NCBI GenBank assembly: GCA_036365515.1
Contig: CM070874.1
Span: 47,677,083-47,741,082 of the forward strand
DNA: 64,000 nucleotides
Source of the DNA: Torymus aiolomorphi
Taxonomy: Eukaryota; Arthropoda; Insecta; Hymenoptera; Torymidae
Direction: 5' to 3'
Position 1 is the stretch's first letter. Each line of letters opens with the position of its first letter. Shown here in pieces: positions 50,079 to 63,600 of the stretch. The notes beneath the pieces were generated by a model that saw only the letters and a list, made by a program, of their open reading frames with translations, searched no databases and was not told the origin of the DNA. Both the position numbers and the translations under genes were made by a program.

Positions 50079-50200
50079 CATTTCCATAGTTCAGTGGTAC
50101 ACGCGCGTCATTTCCATTAATGAAGTACTTTTTCACGTTCGCATTTCCATAATACAGCGAAACACATATGTTACTTCCGTTAATGAAGTGGTTTCCTAGG
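50079..50200. repeat. 63-bp tandem repeat, about two copies
   Basis: Positions 50079-50141 and 50142 to about 50200 are diverged copies. Each begins CATTTCCATA and carries TTCCATTAATGAAGT or TTCCGTTAATGAAGT about 36 bp later. Substitutions are scattered. Confidence 0.75.
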
Positions 50201-52016
50201 TTTGTCAGTACGCGCCACGAGGGATAAACAAGTTTTGTAAGCATGTGAAACTGTGCACGCTCACATTCCCGACAAAAAGAAGACAGCTTGAAAACCTTTG
50301 CGCGTCGTTGCAAAAATCGCACGAAAATAATTACATCGAGACGGCGCGCGCGCGTTAAACTTTTCGGCCAATAATTTCCCAACGCGTCAGGCAGATTAGC
50401 ATAAATCCAGCAGCGTCGCGCAACTCATTCGCGCGAAATCCAAAAGAACGAGCCGAAAAAAGAGCAGCCGGAATGGGGCGCGTGCAGTAGCACACGGCGC
50501 CAGACTGATCGGACGTAAATCAGGCGACGCGGCCGCGACAGGTTTAAATCAAACCGGCGCGCGCGCGCAAAGTTTCTCGCGTTTTCCTCTCTCTCTCTCC
50601 CCCTCTCCCTCGCTCTCGCGCGCGCTCTCGTGCTCCCCCCGCGACGTCTATGCGTAACTTATGGGCCGACCAATTATCGTTACCCACGATTTATTTGCAA
50701 AAGCCGTATAAACTGTCTCGGGTTTCGCGCAACGCGCAGCCGATAACTTACGACCAATGGGCTGGAAAGCCGCGAGCTGGAGGTGAGTCCCTGGAGGTGG
50801 AGGCCGCGCTCAAGGAGGTGGGAAGTGCACCTTCCCGACACACGAAGTGGGAGAACTGGGCCCGCGACACTCGGCTCGTTTTTACGTAACGAGGAGGGAA
50901 TTTCCGTGCCTTTTTTCGCGGGAGCCCCACGGAAATATGCTAATGACGTGCAAGAGGTGCGACTTGCCGAGCCTGATTATGTATGCTAAAAAATGATTAA
51001 TGATACGAAATTAATAATTTGTAGAAAGCGTCGACATTTATATCTTATAGTGGGAAAGCCATTCACGACTTAATTAGCACCAACTAGTTTTCTGTAGGAT
51101 GCAGAGTTGTTCTGTTATTGCCTCTATAATGTTTTTACTTTGTAGTCTTATTATAATGCTCGCGAGAAGGAGAATATTCTACATTTCATATAAAGTTTTA
51201 TTACTCTTTTTTTTTTCTAATTATGGCAGATATTTACACATGTTTCTTTTCCCAATCGTCATGCAAAACTATTTAATATTAAATTATCAATAGTGATTTT
51301 CCCAGCTTGATTAACTTTATTACTCCGTGAGCACATAACATTATCAGTAAAAATGCACTCAATAATACAGTTCTCATTATAATTATTCATATGGAAATTG
51401 AAAGCGCAATTTGATTTATCGGCACGTCCGACTTACCATAATTAAGCGCGCAATTTTATATCAATTGAACGTCGATCAGTTGAAAAAAAAGGTCGATGAG
51501 CGAAAAAACGTGAAAGGGAACGAAGTCCGCGCAATGAAGCCGAATATAAAGATAAGAATATTAATGCCGCGCGGGAGGTTTGACGCGGGCGGACGAGTCG
51601 TCGCGGCGACGCGCGCGTTTTACGTTTAATGTTTTACGGGTTACATCTCTCGGGGGCCGCGCGACTCTTCGCTTTGCTCCGACGCGGTCGCGCCGCGGCC
51701 GTCCGAGATAATTGAACTCGTTAACCGCGTCGAATAAATCAAGCGCGCTCTCTCTCTTTCTCTGCCTCCCTTGTGCCGATGGATGCGCGCACCTCGTGGC
51801 GGCGAGAGAAACTTTCATTTCTCCCTCGACGTCGCTTTATGTGTCTCTTTTTTCGCTCTCTCGCTTCCTCTGCTCTACCTACGCCTTTTAGGGTTTGTGG
51901 TCCCCCGTTTTTCAACGGAAATCGTTGGGTGCGCGGAAAAAAGAAACTCGCCCAGTGCTGCTCCGTTTCAGAGAGGCCAGAAAAGTACCTTCATTTATTT
52001 TACCGAGCAAAGTACA

Positions 52017-52040
52017 TATATATATATATATATATATATA
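52017..52040. repeat. (TA)12 microsatellite
   Basis: Twenty-four bases of uninterrupted AT/TA dinucleotide, preceded by TACA and followed by CATACA. Confidence 0.97.
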
Positions 52041-52981
52041 CATACAACGAATCGTTAAGTTTAATTGAATTCAATTAAAACTCGTTTCAACTAATTTGAT
52101 TTTTTTATGTATTAACGTTCTTTAAGTTTGGATTGGTAAATATTTTCCATCGAGATACAATCTGTGTCGACGTGTATAAATTAACCAATTTTTTAGAGTA
52201 ATCGATGCCGGTACAAATTGTCACTTAAAATGGTGTAAACGTTACGAAAATGCAGTGCATCTTTTCATGATGATGATGGCTTCAACATAATAAAAAGAGA
52301 AATTAACGAAATGCAACTATTCACCATAGCAGTTAACGCGGACTTCATCAAAAGTTTTGCCGGGAACCGCTATGCGAAAATATCACGAATCGGCCGCGAT
52401 AAAATCAACAACTGGCTCTTTCTCTCCGCTCCGAAAAGTTTGCTCTCCATTCGCTCGACTCGCCCGGCTATAGCTTTGCACGCGCGGCAGACGCTGACTC
52501 GTCGCCTTTAATGGTGCTTAGCCTAAAACAAGTGTAATACCTCATAAAATTTGACGACGCAATCGAAGTTGGCACGGCTACTCGCTCGCCGCGGCTCTCA
52601 TTGCAGAGCCAATTTCCGGGCAATGAAAACGCGCAGCCTGCGAGAGATTGCAGCGGGCGGGGCGCAATCGGCAAAAGAAGAAGAGGAGAGAGCCCGGCGT
52701 CGCTGAACTCGCCGCGGAGAGAAAAGAGACCGAGGGATGCCGATTTTCAATGAGATAAGTTTGACTCGGAAGTAGTGGAGTCGAGAGAAAGAGAGTGTCC
52801 TCGTCCTCGGTGTTTCTGTCAGCAAAGGATCGACTGTCTCGCACGGAGAAAAAGAGTTGTCGCAAGAGTGAGAAAGGGAGAGAAAGGGAGAGTTGCCTTC
52901 TCTCAGAGGGACTTTGCTTTTCCATCGAGTTTTCCGACAATTAACTCGCCGGCGAGCTAGTGAGGAACACTGACGCTGAGG

Positions 52982-53006
<25 letters not shown>
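52982..53006. repeat. (GA)12 microsatellite
   Basis: A 25-base GA run within a longer GA-rich tract continuing to about 53017. Confidence 0.97.
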
Positions 53007-53014
<8 letters not shown>

Positions 53015-56000
53015 GAGCTAACGGGTGTTCCGATCGGGGAACAAACTCCACGGAAGATTGTGGGTTTAAGGAACTAGCAGCTTCAAAAGCGATACCCGTT
53101 GTTCTCGCAGACGTTAACGACGACGTTTCTTCACAGAATTTAACAAGTAACAGATTTTTCTACCAATTCAGAGAGCAAATAAAGAGTAAAAAGCTTTATT
53201 TTGATATATTACATGTCAATGTATTAACATATATAAACGAAATAAACCGCTTTAGACAGTACGTAGATCGCGCGGAAAGCCATGTAGAAGCTCGAAATAT
53301 CGAATAGCCGCGGCGTATCACGCTAGGAGAATTCCATTCGAGTGCCGGCTAATAAACCTAAAAACGAGGGAGTGCGAAAGGCGCGGGGAGGAAAAAGAAG
53401 AGCGCGTGAAAAGTGGCTCCCGGAGTATCACGTGCCGCGGAACAGTAAGTCTCTCCCCGGATAACAAGTTCATAGAGCATCGGAGCGCAGCCGGCTCGTC
53501 CTTCGTAACGTCTCAATCGCGCCGCGAGTGCACGCGCGCGCCTTCGTGCATAATAGAGCAATAGAATATTTGTCGAGAGGTCGTGCAGGAGGCTCGATGG
53601 CGTGCAGCGCCGAAAACTCGCGCCTGGCTTCTCTATCCCGACGTGAATTAGTGGCGGACTTTTTCGCCCTCTCTTCCTCCTTCTTCGCTCTCTTCTGCCT
53701 GCGTGTCTTTTTTTATTTCGCGGCGTACGGGAAGGCGCGATGTATCCATAGCCGCAGTGTCGAAATTCCCGGCGACAGTCATTTATATCGGCCGAGGCGT
53801 TTGGGTGCTGCGCGAGTTTGACGCGGAAGAACCAGTTTCTCGCACGCAAAAAATTTGCTCGGTGGACAGTCACACATACAGATGCACGCAGAACAGACAC
53901 ATGCACACACGTACGCGAGGAGGAGGCAGGGATCGAGGGCGAGAAGAGGAGAGAGGGAGAGAGGCGAGGTCCGAGTGACAAATGTCGCGGCTGCACGGGG
54001 GCTGCGAAAAATGGCTAGCGATAAATTCCCCCGTTAAATTAGTTCGATTACCGAACGCACGTATCACCGAGGCACTCGGCTTCTCCCACCTATATACACG
54101 CGCACGTGTACGTGTATATATATGGACAACGCGAGGGCTGGGGAGTGCCGGGGAATCGAGAAAGTCGGATTAATACGAGAGAAATGCGCTTCGTATATTT
54201 TAACCGGCGACAGATTTTTTCCAACGCGCTCTTCCTCCTTTTTTGCCGAATGTATAAATTTCGTTTTATTAATTATAATGACATCTGCGGAGGAAAAATT
54301 ACGTGCCCGTTGTGTCGGCAATCAGGGATGCGTGTATATATATATTTTTGCGCGTGATTAAATAAGTATAGATTTTATAAGGCTGTACAGTTATAATTAT
54401 GTGTATATTTACATAAGTAATGCCGACTCATAAAAGTATCACGTATATTGCTTGTGAAATGATGATCGAAAATAAATGAATTACACAAATTATATATTAA
54501 ATACGAAGTAGTGATTCCATGCCATCATTCTATTCATTATATAAATATCGTATCGAAAAAATGTCGTTTTCAATGGTCATTTACGTAAAATTATAATAAT
54601 GAAATTACTCATCGTTAGTTAAATAAAATTTATTTATTAATTTACGAAACATCTTTTGTATCGAGATGCGTAAATTGCCATTAGCAAACAATGATTGCGG
54701 CGTGCAAATAAAAGATGCGAAAAGATGGGCTTTTTAAAATTAAGAGGCAAAGCCTTAATATTGCGAATAAATTTCATGGAATCAGTTTGCCGCACAATCG
54801 ATAGTACATTATCTCGGGGAAAAAAAAATTTTCACGTGGGCCGACTCATTCAACGCACACGCAAACCCGGCTGGCTGGCCTCTCCTCCTCATATACATAA
54901 AAACGCTCGTCGCAGCTCGCTCTCCCTCTCTAAAATAAAAAGTCGCTTGCCTGCTCGCGCACGCGCTCCGCGATGGGTTCGTTTACCGTCGTATAAAGAT
55001 ATCGAGAAATGCGAAACGAGCATAAAAATCAGCCGGGAGTAAAGTTAAGGCCAAGGTCCTAAAAATGCCGTGCGCGTGCGCGCTCGCGTACTCTTCCTCC
55101 GCATAAAGCGAGTGTATGTGTGTATAGGTTTGCGCGCGTCCGGAAGACAATATCATTTTACCGCGCGTGCGCGCGTGCGACAGAGCGTCTGCCCACGATT
55201 TAATACCTCGGCGAGCGAGGAAGACGCCGGACGTGCTGCGGAACGATTTACGAGGGCCCCGCGATCTCGCGCGATCTCCTTGGAAGAGGAGGCTTCGTCG
55301 CGTATATGCAAGCCGGCCACGCGACAAAGGAGATATTTTACATCTGCTGAATCTGCGGATAAAACTTTCGCTGACTTTTTCTTTTTACCCTTTTACCCCT
55401 CTTCGGAGCAGCTAGTTCATTTGTAGAAAACTAGCGAGGATCGCATTCTTTCGTTTTAGGGGAAAAAAGTTGGGATTCGAGTAGACGACGACTATGTTAC
55501 TCCAAAAGGTCTAGTCGAGATCGAAGACAAGGAGAGGTGATATTCTTCTTTCAAGCTGTAAATCGAGATTCGAGATTCGTCACGGCTTGTCTTAATTAAA
55601 GAATTCGAAAAAGTAGGCTTTCTCGTCGCAAAAATACTATATTAATTCTCCATGCACTTATTTATCGGGTTTTTAAGCACGATTTATTCATAGTCGTTAA
55701 TTAATGGGTACATGGCAGTAAGGAAATTGAGCGGAGCAATTAATAATAATTAGAATATTTTAAAGATAAAAAAAAATAAAACTGCATTTCATTGAAGAGA
55801 AACCAGGAGCGTTGATGAATAAATATCGCGCGATAAAAACTCGCGAGATATGAGTTACTTTATGACTAAATAACGTATTAGCAGTAGCAGAGGCAATTAA
55901 ACGGAGGATAATGATTTATCGTAAAATTATTGAAGGAAATAAATTCGTGGGAGCGAATAATTTTGATGAACGTACCCGCACGCAAGTTCGCGCGCGCGTG

Positions 56001-57559
56001 ATCGCGGCATTTAATCGTAAAAGCTCGCTGACTGGCCGCAATCCCCCGAGGCGAAATAACGCAGATGCGCGGTAGAGCCGCGAGATGTTTTTGCGCTCGA
56101 AATTCAAGAAAAAAGTCCCATCCGCGAGCGCAGGGGGAAGATGCTTTTTCTTCGCAAAACAAAAATTCAACGGCGTATCCATAGTCATGAGGATCGGCGT
56201 TGTGTAAAAAAGGCAGTAATTATTAAAGACCGGTCGGCCCGCATATATCCAGCGCTTAAGCGCCGACGCATGCGCATGTATAAGAGCGCTTTTCGCTTTT
56301 CGCTTTGAATTTAAATGGAAGCGGTTGTGTGAGTGCACGCGTACGAGCTATCGACGAAAAAAAAGAAAGGAACGAGGTAGAATGAATTTTTGGTTAAACA
56401 AGCGGTACCGCTGTGAACCACCCAATCGAATGCAGATGATAATAAAAAAGAAAAATAAATATATTACGGGCAAAGAGCTATCAGTAATGGATTTTATTAA
56501 TTAAACTAATCGATCGGTCTATGAATATAATCACGGACTATTTCAAACTAGATATTTTTTCTAAATTGCGCTTACAATTTGTTTATTTAATTTTGAAATT
56601 CATTCGCAGTCGGCCGAGCTATTATTTACTTAAAAAATTTCCATTCCCAAATCTCGCTGCGAGTCTGTTCGTTCCGAAATTTTAAATTTAAATTCGCAAT
56701 GAAGCACTTCAAAAGCGCCAAAAATATACTGTCTCAAGAGGCAGGCAGGCAGAGCCAGAGGAGAAGTGAAAAATAAGAGAACCGAGGAGGAAGAAAGGTG
56801 CAGAGAACATAAGGAAATCAACGGAGCGAAGCAAAGAACGGCGTCGCAATCTGTACGGAGCTCGTAAGTCGTCGCGGTGGTGCGCGTCGGACGATGACGA
56901 GGTGACGCGCAGAGAGCATCAAGACATCATACTGCGTGCGGCGCGGCCGCCGGCGCAAATAATCACTCGGGGGATTTGCATTCCGCCGCGCACACTGCCA
57001 GCGAATGAAGAGCTCGGCGCGCGCGTCGCAAGGATACGCGTCCGAGGATTCAGCTGAATTGTATATTTAGCTCGCCGCCAGCGCGCGTGGGAAGAGCTGT
57101 TTACGACGTGACACGCCAGCCATTCGTGGGAGTGGAGAGTGAATTCGATGTGCTCCTTTTTTTTCTCTCTTCTCCTTATTCTTTCCGTCCTCTTCTTCTG
57201 CTGAATTTCAGAATTTTAGACGGCTTCGTGCTTTTTACGCCTTTGGCTTTATTTATAAAACGTCCGAATAAAATGAGGAAGTAAATGATATTGAAAGCTG
57301 AGCCTGGCCGCGAAAAATTCGTCATTATTAGCAGGCACATAAGCGTGGGAGTGAGGGCAGCTTTCTCGAGCCGGGGTGATAATTTTTATTGTCTCGGAAC
57401 GAACTTCTTGCTCCCATCGATCTATACAGGTCCGATCTAGGGCCGCAGGCAGCATCACCAGCAGCCTCTCTCTCCCCCCATAATACAGCGATACACGGTA
57501 CAAGAAAGTCCCGCACAGACGAGGATCCTCCAGGGGATCCGTAGCTCGGACGGGACGGC

Positions 57560-57616
57560 TTAATTAAGTCTATCTCTGGCGTATCGACCGTCTCGGCTTC
57601 CCCGGGACTTAATTAA
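57560..57616. repeat. Perfect 11-bp inverted repeat with 35-nt spacer
   Basis: TTAATTAAGTC at 57560-57570 is the reverse complement of GACTTAATTAA at 57606-57616. The arms could pair as a stem in RNA or DNA. No U-run or gene end lies beside it, so it is not called a terminator. Confidence 0.8.
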
Positions 57617-60600
57617 TAAAAGCTGCGTGTGAGCGCTGTATAGCGAGCGCAGCGCGTCAAACGGGCGGAAAAAGCTTAATCTCGCTGACACGTCGATTCA
57701 GACCGGACTTTTTGACACGACGGCCACCGCCGCGGGCTCGTTCATAATCAATAACGCGCACGGAAATGCACGGCAGTTCGCCGAAGAAGTGCAGCGCTTT
57801 TGAGCTGCGTATTAGCAGTTTGTTCCACCGCTGCCGCCGGCTCTGATGATGCGGCCGCTTTTTGATATCATAACGATGCTGCGGCGGGCCCATGTTCCCT
57901 CTGCTCTCGTGAAAATAATTAAAGTGTGTATTTTGAATGCGAGCGGTGCGATTAAATAAGCCGCTTTAATTATTTCCGCTTATGGGTTTTTGGAAATCGC
58001 GAAACTGTATTTCACCGGCGAACAACCTCTGATGTTTCTTTGATTGGAATTCCAGTTTTCGATTAAAAGCAAAAAGGTATACTTTGAATCAATTCAGACC
58101 TCGACGTGAACAGTGTCGATAAATTGTTTATTTTACGGCCGAGCAACAAAAATCTAAATTCGTGAAAGTCTCGGGCACGGCAACAGTTGTGCGCACGAGG
58201 CCAGCCCATTATTATCGTCGGCTTCATCTACACTGGACTTTACTATCGCGATCCGACGATTTCTGTGTTGCGTGACAAAATAACTTTTGTAAAAAAGCTA
58301 AACCCTGTTATCCTGAATAATAAAATAAACTAGATAGTGAAAATTATAAGAAAATAGAGGATACGAAAATTTCTCATAAAATTATTAATTAATTTACTAG
58401 GAAAAATAAAATGATGTGCTGAAAGTCGATATCAATTGAGTGAACGAAATGATCAATCGATCAATCGACGCAGCATTGCGGCTTTTCGTGTTATATACAC
58501 TCAGAGTCTACAACCGGACGTTAAATTATCGTATTACTCGGCATCCTCCTCCGAGATTCCTGGGCGTGCAGCTGGCTCTTTACACCTCGAGATTCGCACG
58601 AGATGCTGCCGGCGTGTACATATTCGAGCCTCACGCGCTCGTCGCCGCATTGATTCTCACGGAAGCGTTAATTAGCTTAATGCGATTGTTCGAGCCTCTC
58701 TCTCTCTCTCACTCTCGCGCTCTCGCGCACGCGGAGAAGAATTCCTGCAGCGTGCAACACCTCGAGGGAGTCGGTGAGATTTCTCAGGATCCGTCGACAG
58801 GACTACGTGTTTGCTCATTTTTCCGCCCGGCTGTGTAGCAGAGAGGAGAAATGAGCGTGCAAACAAAGCGCGTGCAGTGACGAGAGGAGAGAAACGAGCT
58901 GTGGACCTTTACGCGAAGGGACAGTTTTCAGAAGAACCAAGAACTTCAAAGCTTTCTTTGTTTGAGAGGTAAATAAAAGTTTTTTTTTCTTCATTTTAAT
59001 GACGTGTAAAAGATTTAGAAATTTCCCTTATTTATAATTATAACGCTTGAAAGACTTATTTATTCTATTCATTTTAATGAAGCCTTTAGTAAACAGCAAT
59101 CAATTCAGTGCATTGGGTCACGGCGTCACTCGAGTCCACCCACGTTTTCACACTTTTCAATGGGCGCAGGCGATTCAATTGTCCCGCAGTCCTCGGGCGT
59201 TTGCGCAATTACGCGGAAAAGAGTACATATATAAGGCCGCGCGCGCGTGCGACAATTGACATCGGCCATTAAGCGGCAGCGGCGCGCGGCCGTCGATCGA
59301 GCGCGAAAGAAAAGATGAAAAACGAGGCAGAGAGAATATTGTGCGCAGACTAACGACCGGCTCGCTCTAATTACTCGCGCATTAGCGCGCACGCGCACTC
59401 GCATAATGCGCGCAGCAGCAGCGAATGATTTTAAAGGCCGAGCGCATTCGCGAGACTTTATTGCGTGTAAACACGCTAATTATATGGGCCCGAGCGTATT
59501 ATGGCGGTGCGCGCGCGCAGCAGGAAGTTCGACCGCGAGCAGACGAGTTATATACGATTGCCGAGCGCCGCGCGATTATTATTGCACGGATCTCGTTTCT
59601 CGTAATCGATATGCGCTCTGCCTCTCACTCGCACTCGCGAGCGACGAGTCGCACTTAACGATCGCGTAATTTACTCCGATTTCAAATATTCAAATTAGAT
59701 TCGATAAATCCGCGGGCTTAAGTGGCCGATAAATAACCCCGGGTGAGAGGAAGCTTGGGCAAATCTTCCCGATCGCGATCATACGCCGAGGTATGTACAC
59801 ATACACACTCGGGCATATTCGATTTGCTTTAAGACGATAAAGATGTCTGGCCTTCTCCACGCAGAGGAGAAGCACCCCTACCATTTATAGAGCTAAAAAT
59901 TCCCGTGTAACTAACTTCGATTTGCTTGTTGACAGTGCTAACGAGAAAAAGTTTGACGGGTGATAATCTAAAATAGCTCGTGGATTACGTTATGCGACGA
60001 TCCTAAGCTATTTACATATTTATATATACAAATCGTTATTTTAGCACTATTTGTAATTGCTATTTTTTGCAGCAGGCGTAGGCGTAAAATTCGTTTATTG
60101 GTTTGAAATAAGCGAATTACAATTAGTGACTAATTTTACAGGGAGACGCGCGTGCGAATGACGAACGCTTGGCACGGCAATAATAAAAGCTGCGATTCAT
60201 AACGCGGCGCGCGGTAGTGTCAGAGAAATATATGCTAATGAGCGCAAAAAACGAACATCTGCATTCTCGGCGCGTATCATAAGGTATACACTGCAACTTC
60301 CGACTCGCTGTTTTTATTCTCCCGCTCGGCTGTCCATTCCGCATTAATTATCGAGTCGTTCATCAGACAGCAGCCATTCGTGAGAGAAAGAGTAAGAGAG
60401 GAAAAAAAAGTGAACCGGCACGGAAGTCACAAAATGCCTAATCCCCCTAATAAAGCACCTGGTCGGTCGCGCGCCTGCGCAGGGCTATATATCTAGGAGC
60501 TGATCAAAATTAACTCGCATGCTCTCTTTCGCTGTCGAGGCAAACCGACGACAACGGCTATATGCGTGACTCACCGCGGCGACGGAATGATCGGCTCTCT

Positions 60601-63600
60601 CTGGCTCTCTTGAATTCAGTCGATGCGTGTGCGCGCGCCGTCTGCGTGCAGCTACATATATGATTCACACGCTCGCGGGGAATATCGCGCCTCTTTCCAT
60701 CCCTTTTTATTTTTAACATGCGCGTTAGCTTGAATAATGCAAATAGCGCGTGCGTGCGATCGACGAAAAAATTCCTTATCTTCTTTTCCAATTGTCGTGT
60801 ATATTCGGCTGCGCGGCTCTTGAATCGATAAGCGCGCCCCGGCGTTTTTCGCCGAAAAGAGGATTATTTCGGTCGGTGCGCTCGTATATACACGGAGGGG
60901 CGATTTCACTCGCGAGATAAATGGCTGACCATTCGTTTGGGGATGGGCTGGGCGTGTGGTTGTAAACACGATAAATGATAAATCAATTAACGCGCGCAAG
61001 TGTGCGGCCGTGAAGAGCGCGCGCACAGCTGAACGAGAGACCACCGCCTGCACTTCTTTCCGTTCTTATTTACGAGGTTATCCGCCAACAGGCGCGCGCG
61101 TGCGCCCGCAATACGGGAAATGCACTTTATTTCGAGGGAGTTCGACGAACCTCGACGAGCCCCCGATGCCCACACTCGCCCGTGATGAACTAATCAATCG
61201 CCCCCGCCTATAGCGGCGCCCTTCCAACGTGTATTTTCGTTAACGACTGACTCACTTTTGTGCCCCGAAATAGACGATTGCGTGCTAAAGAAAATACACT
61301 TTCACCATCTTTTCTTATTCTCCTCGTTCCTTCTTATCCGACCAATGAAAGCTAGACCATACAGTTTTATGATTTCCTGTGGCACGCTCGCCAGGCTTTT
61401 CAATTTTACATGCGAGTCGATATTTATTTTTACCTTCGCTACGCACGTAACACCATTACGAAATGTGGATTACAGTGTGTGATAACTACAGCGGTAGTAA
61501 TCTGAAAATATCGTGCACATTTTTTAAAAGTCAAAAAAATACCTTGGTTCAAACAAAATACTTTCATTTGATAAGAGTGTATTCGAGAAATTTTTCGAGT
61601 CGATTAAAAGTCAGGACGAGCCTTCCTCGTAGCTTTCTCTCGCTCTCCTCTGGGGGCGCTACACGCATCGGTCAACAATCTCCCCGAACGATCGGAATTC
61701 TGCGATCGTCGTATCGTTCGATTTACAATACGAATGGCGCTCGATTAGCATGACAAAAGGAACGCGCTCGCGGCTGACTCCTTTCGCGAACTCGGGTTCC
61801 GCATTTGCATGCGATTGCCGAAAAAGAGAGGCCGCGGCGGGATTATTTATCGCTCGCTCTCGCATGTACGTTTCCTCTGCTGCAGCGCGGCGGCGGTGCA
61901 GCGACGACGACAGGCGTATGCTCTCGCTCGCTGTATGTGTGTCCTATTTAGATAACTGAATTACGGATGAATTATTGGTCGGGCTTGCACGTGTGCGCGC
62001 GCTTCTGTGTGCGCGCCTACTCACACTATCACGTGCGCGGGCGGAATGGCAGGGCGCAGCGGCGCTCGATGCGTACATATAATTTGATAAACAACGAGGG
62101 TATAGCTAGGGGGGGCCAATATTACACACGCACGCGCGAATTTTCGTGCGCGGATCGCAGGCTGCTCTGCAAGTGCCCATTATGCCGTATATACGCTGCA
62201 CCGCTGGATTTATATTGGTAGCGGAGGTAGTCGCATTACGTGTGGTTACGCGTATCATTAGGTGACTCCCGCCGGCCTCCCCCGCCACTCTGTCTGCTGC
62301 CTCGTCACAAGATCGCTCCCTCTCTCTCCCTCTTTCACTCTGCTCGCGTGGCAGCCCGGCATGAAAGCGCGATTATTCGATGACACTATACCCGTGAGCT
62401 AGTGCCTGCACCGATCGTCAGATCGTACAGCGGGAGCTCGAGAGGGACACTTTTTGCGCTTTTCCCGCTGTACTACCGACGCTCCCGGCCTTATAGCATA
62501 TTTCACCCTCATCGATTCGTTATGGAGAGAATATTATGTTACTCGCGCTCAAGTGTCGTTTCAAACTGCAACCTTGATTTAATGACTAAAATAATAATTA
62601 ATGAGGAAAGTTACGTTTACCGTAAAAAATGTAGAGGAAATAAGTGTCAATATTTATACGGTAAACTTTATTTATGTGAGAGGTAAGCTTCTTTGTCGAT
62701 TCGACTTACTATAAACATTCTTTAATGCAAGACTAAAATAAAGATCTCAAGATTATTTATATTATTGAAAGATAATATTATCAGAATCATCGAAATATTT
62801 CTCCATTCATCACTCACGCGTGCTGAGAAATAGTCAAGTGCACGGAAACTACGAATTACAGAGCCGAAACAAATCAAGTTTTTTCTCAGCCCAGCCAACC
62901 CCGAACCTTGCGACGGGCAAATGGCCGACCAACCGAAAATTGTGCGATTTCACGTATATTACAAGATTATAACGCACAAAAAGCGTTACGGCACTGCGGG
63001 TGCTAGGAAAAAACCGCTTGCTTCCGGCTCTGTCAGTAACGCGCACACACCCTCCTCGCAATTTTCTGTATATGTTTTGTCCTAGAGCGCTCTTTTCATT
63101 TCGCGCTGCGGCCTAATTTTGATTCATGACTCGGCTCGCGTCATTTAGACGCATTACGCGGCGATAAATCGCCCGCCGGGACGACTGCGCGCGGGGCTGC
63201 ATGGTATACGCGTGCGAAAACCGAGACGAGGCGTATGGTAGAAGAAGGAGAGATCGTTAAAAAATGCGGGAGCGGGATGTCGAGTTTTTTTAACCAGATT
63301 CCGAGCCCGCGCGAAACACTGATTTATAAGCTTTATTAATTTTAACTTAATTCCTCGGCAATTATGGAGATTCGATCTCCCTTTTCGTTGTAAAAATAAG
63401 GTTTTTGAAAGGTGTTCAATGGTTTAATAAAATAAGTAATATCTACTTCTTAATTATGAACAAAAAAGGCAGTTTTTATGCACTTCAGAAGTTTAAAGTA
63501 TACTTATAAAACAGTTTAAAAATAAAAGTTCGACAAAAAACGAAATATTTACATTTTATTTTCGTTCAGAGATCCAACCATCTGGAGCATTTAATCGAAT

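Noticed and set aside
52960..53307. Plus-strand open frame of 115 codons after the GA repeat
   Set aside because: The start lies inside a GA microsatellite (reads Glu/Arg repeats) and is not a proper ATG context. The rest has balanced composition but no recognisable family.
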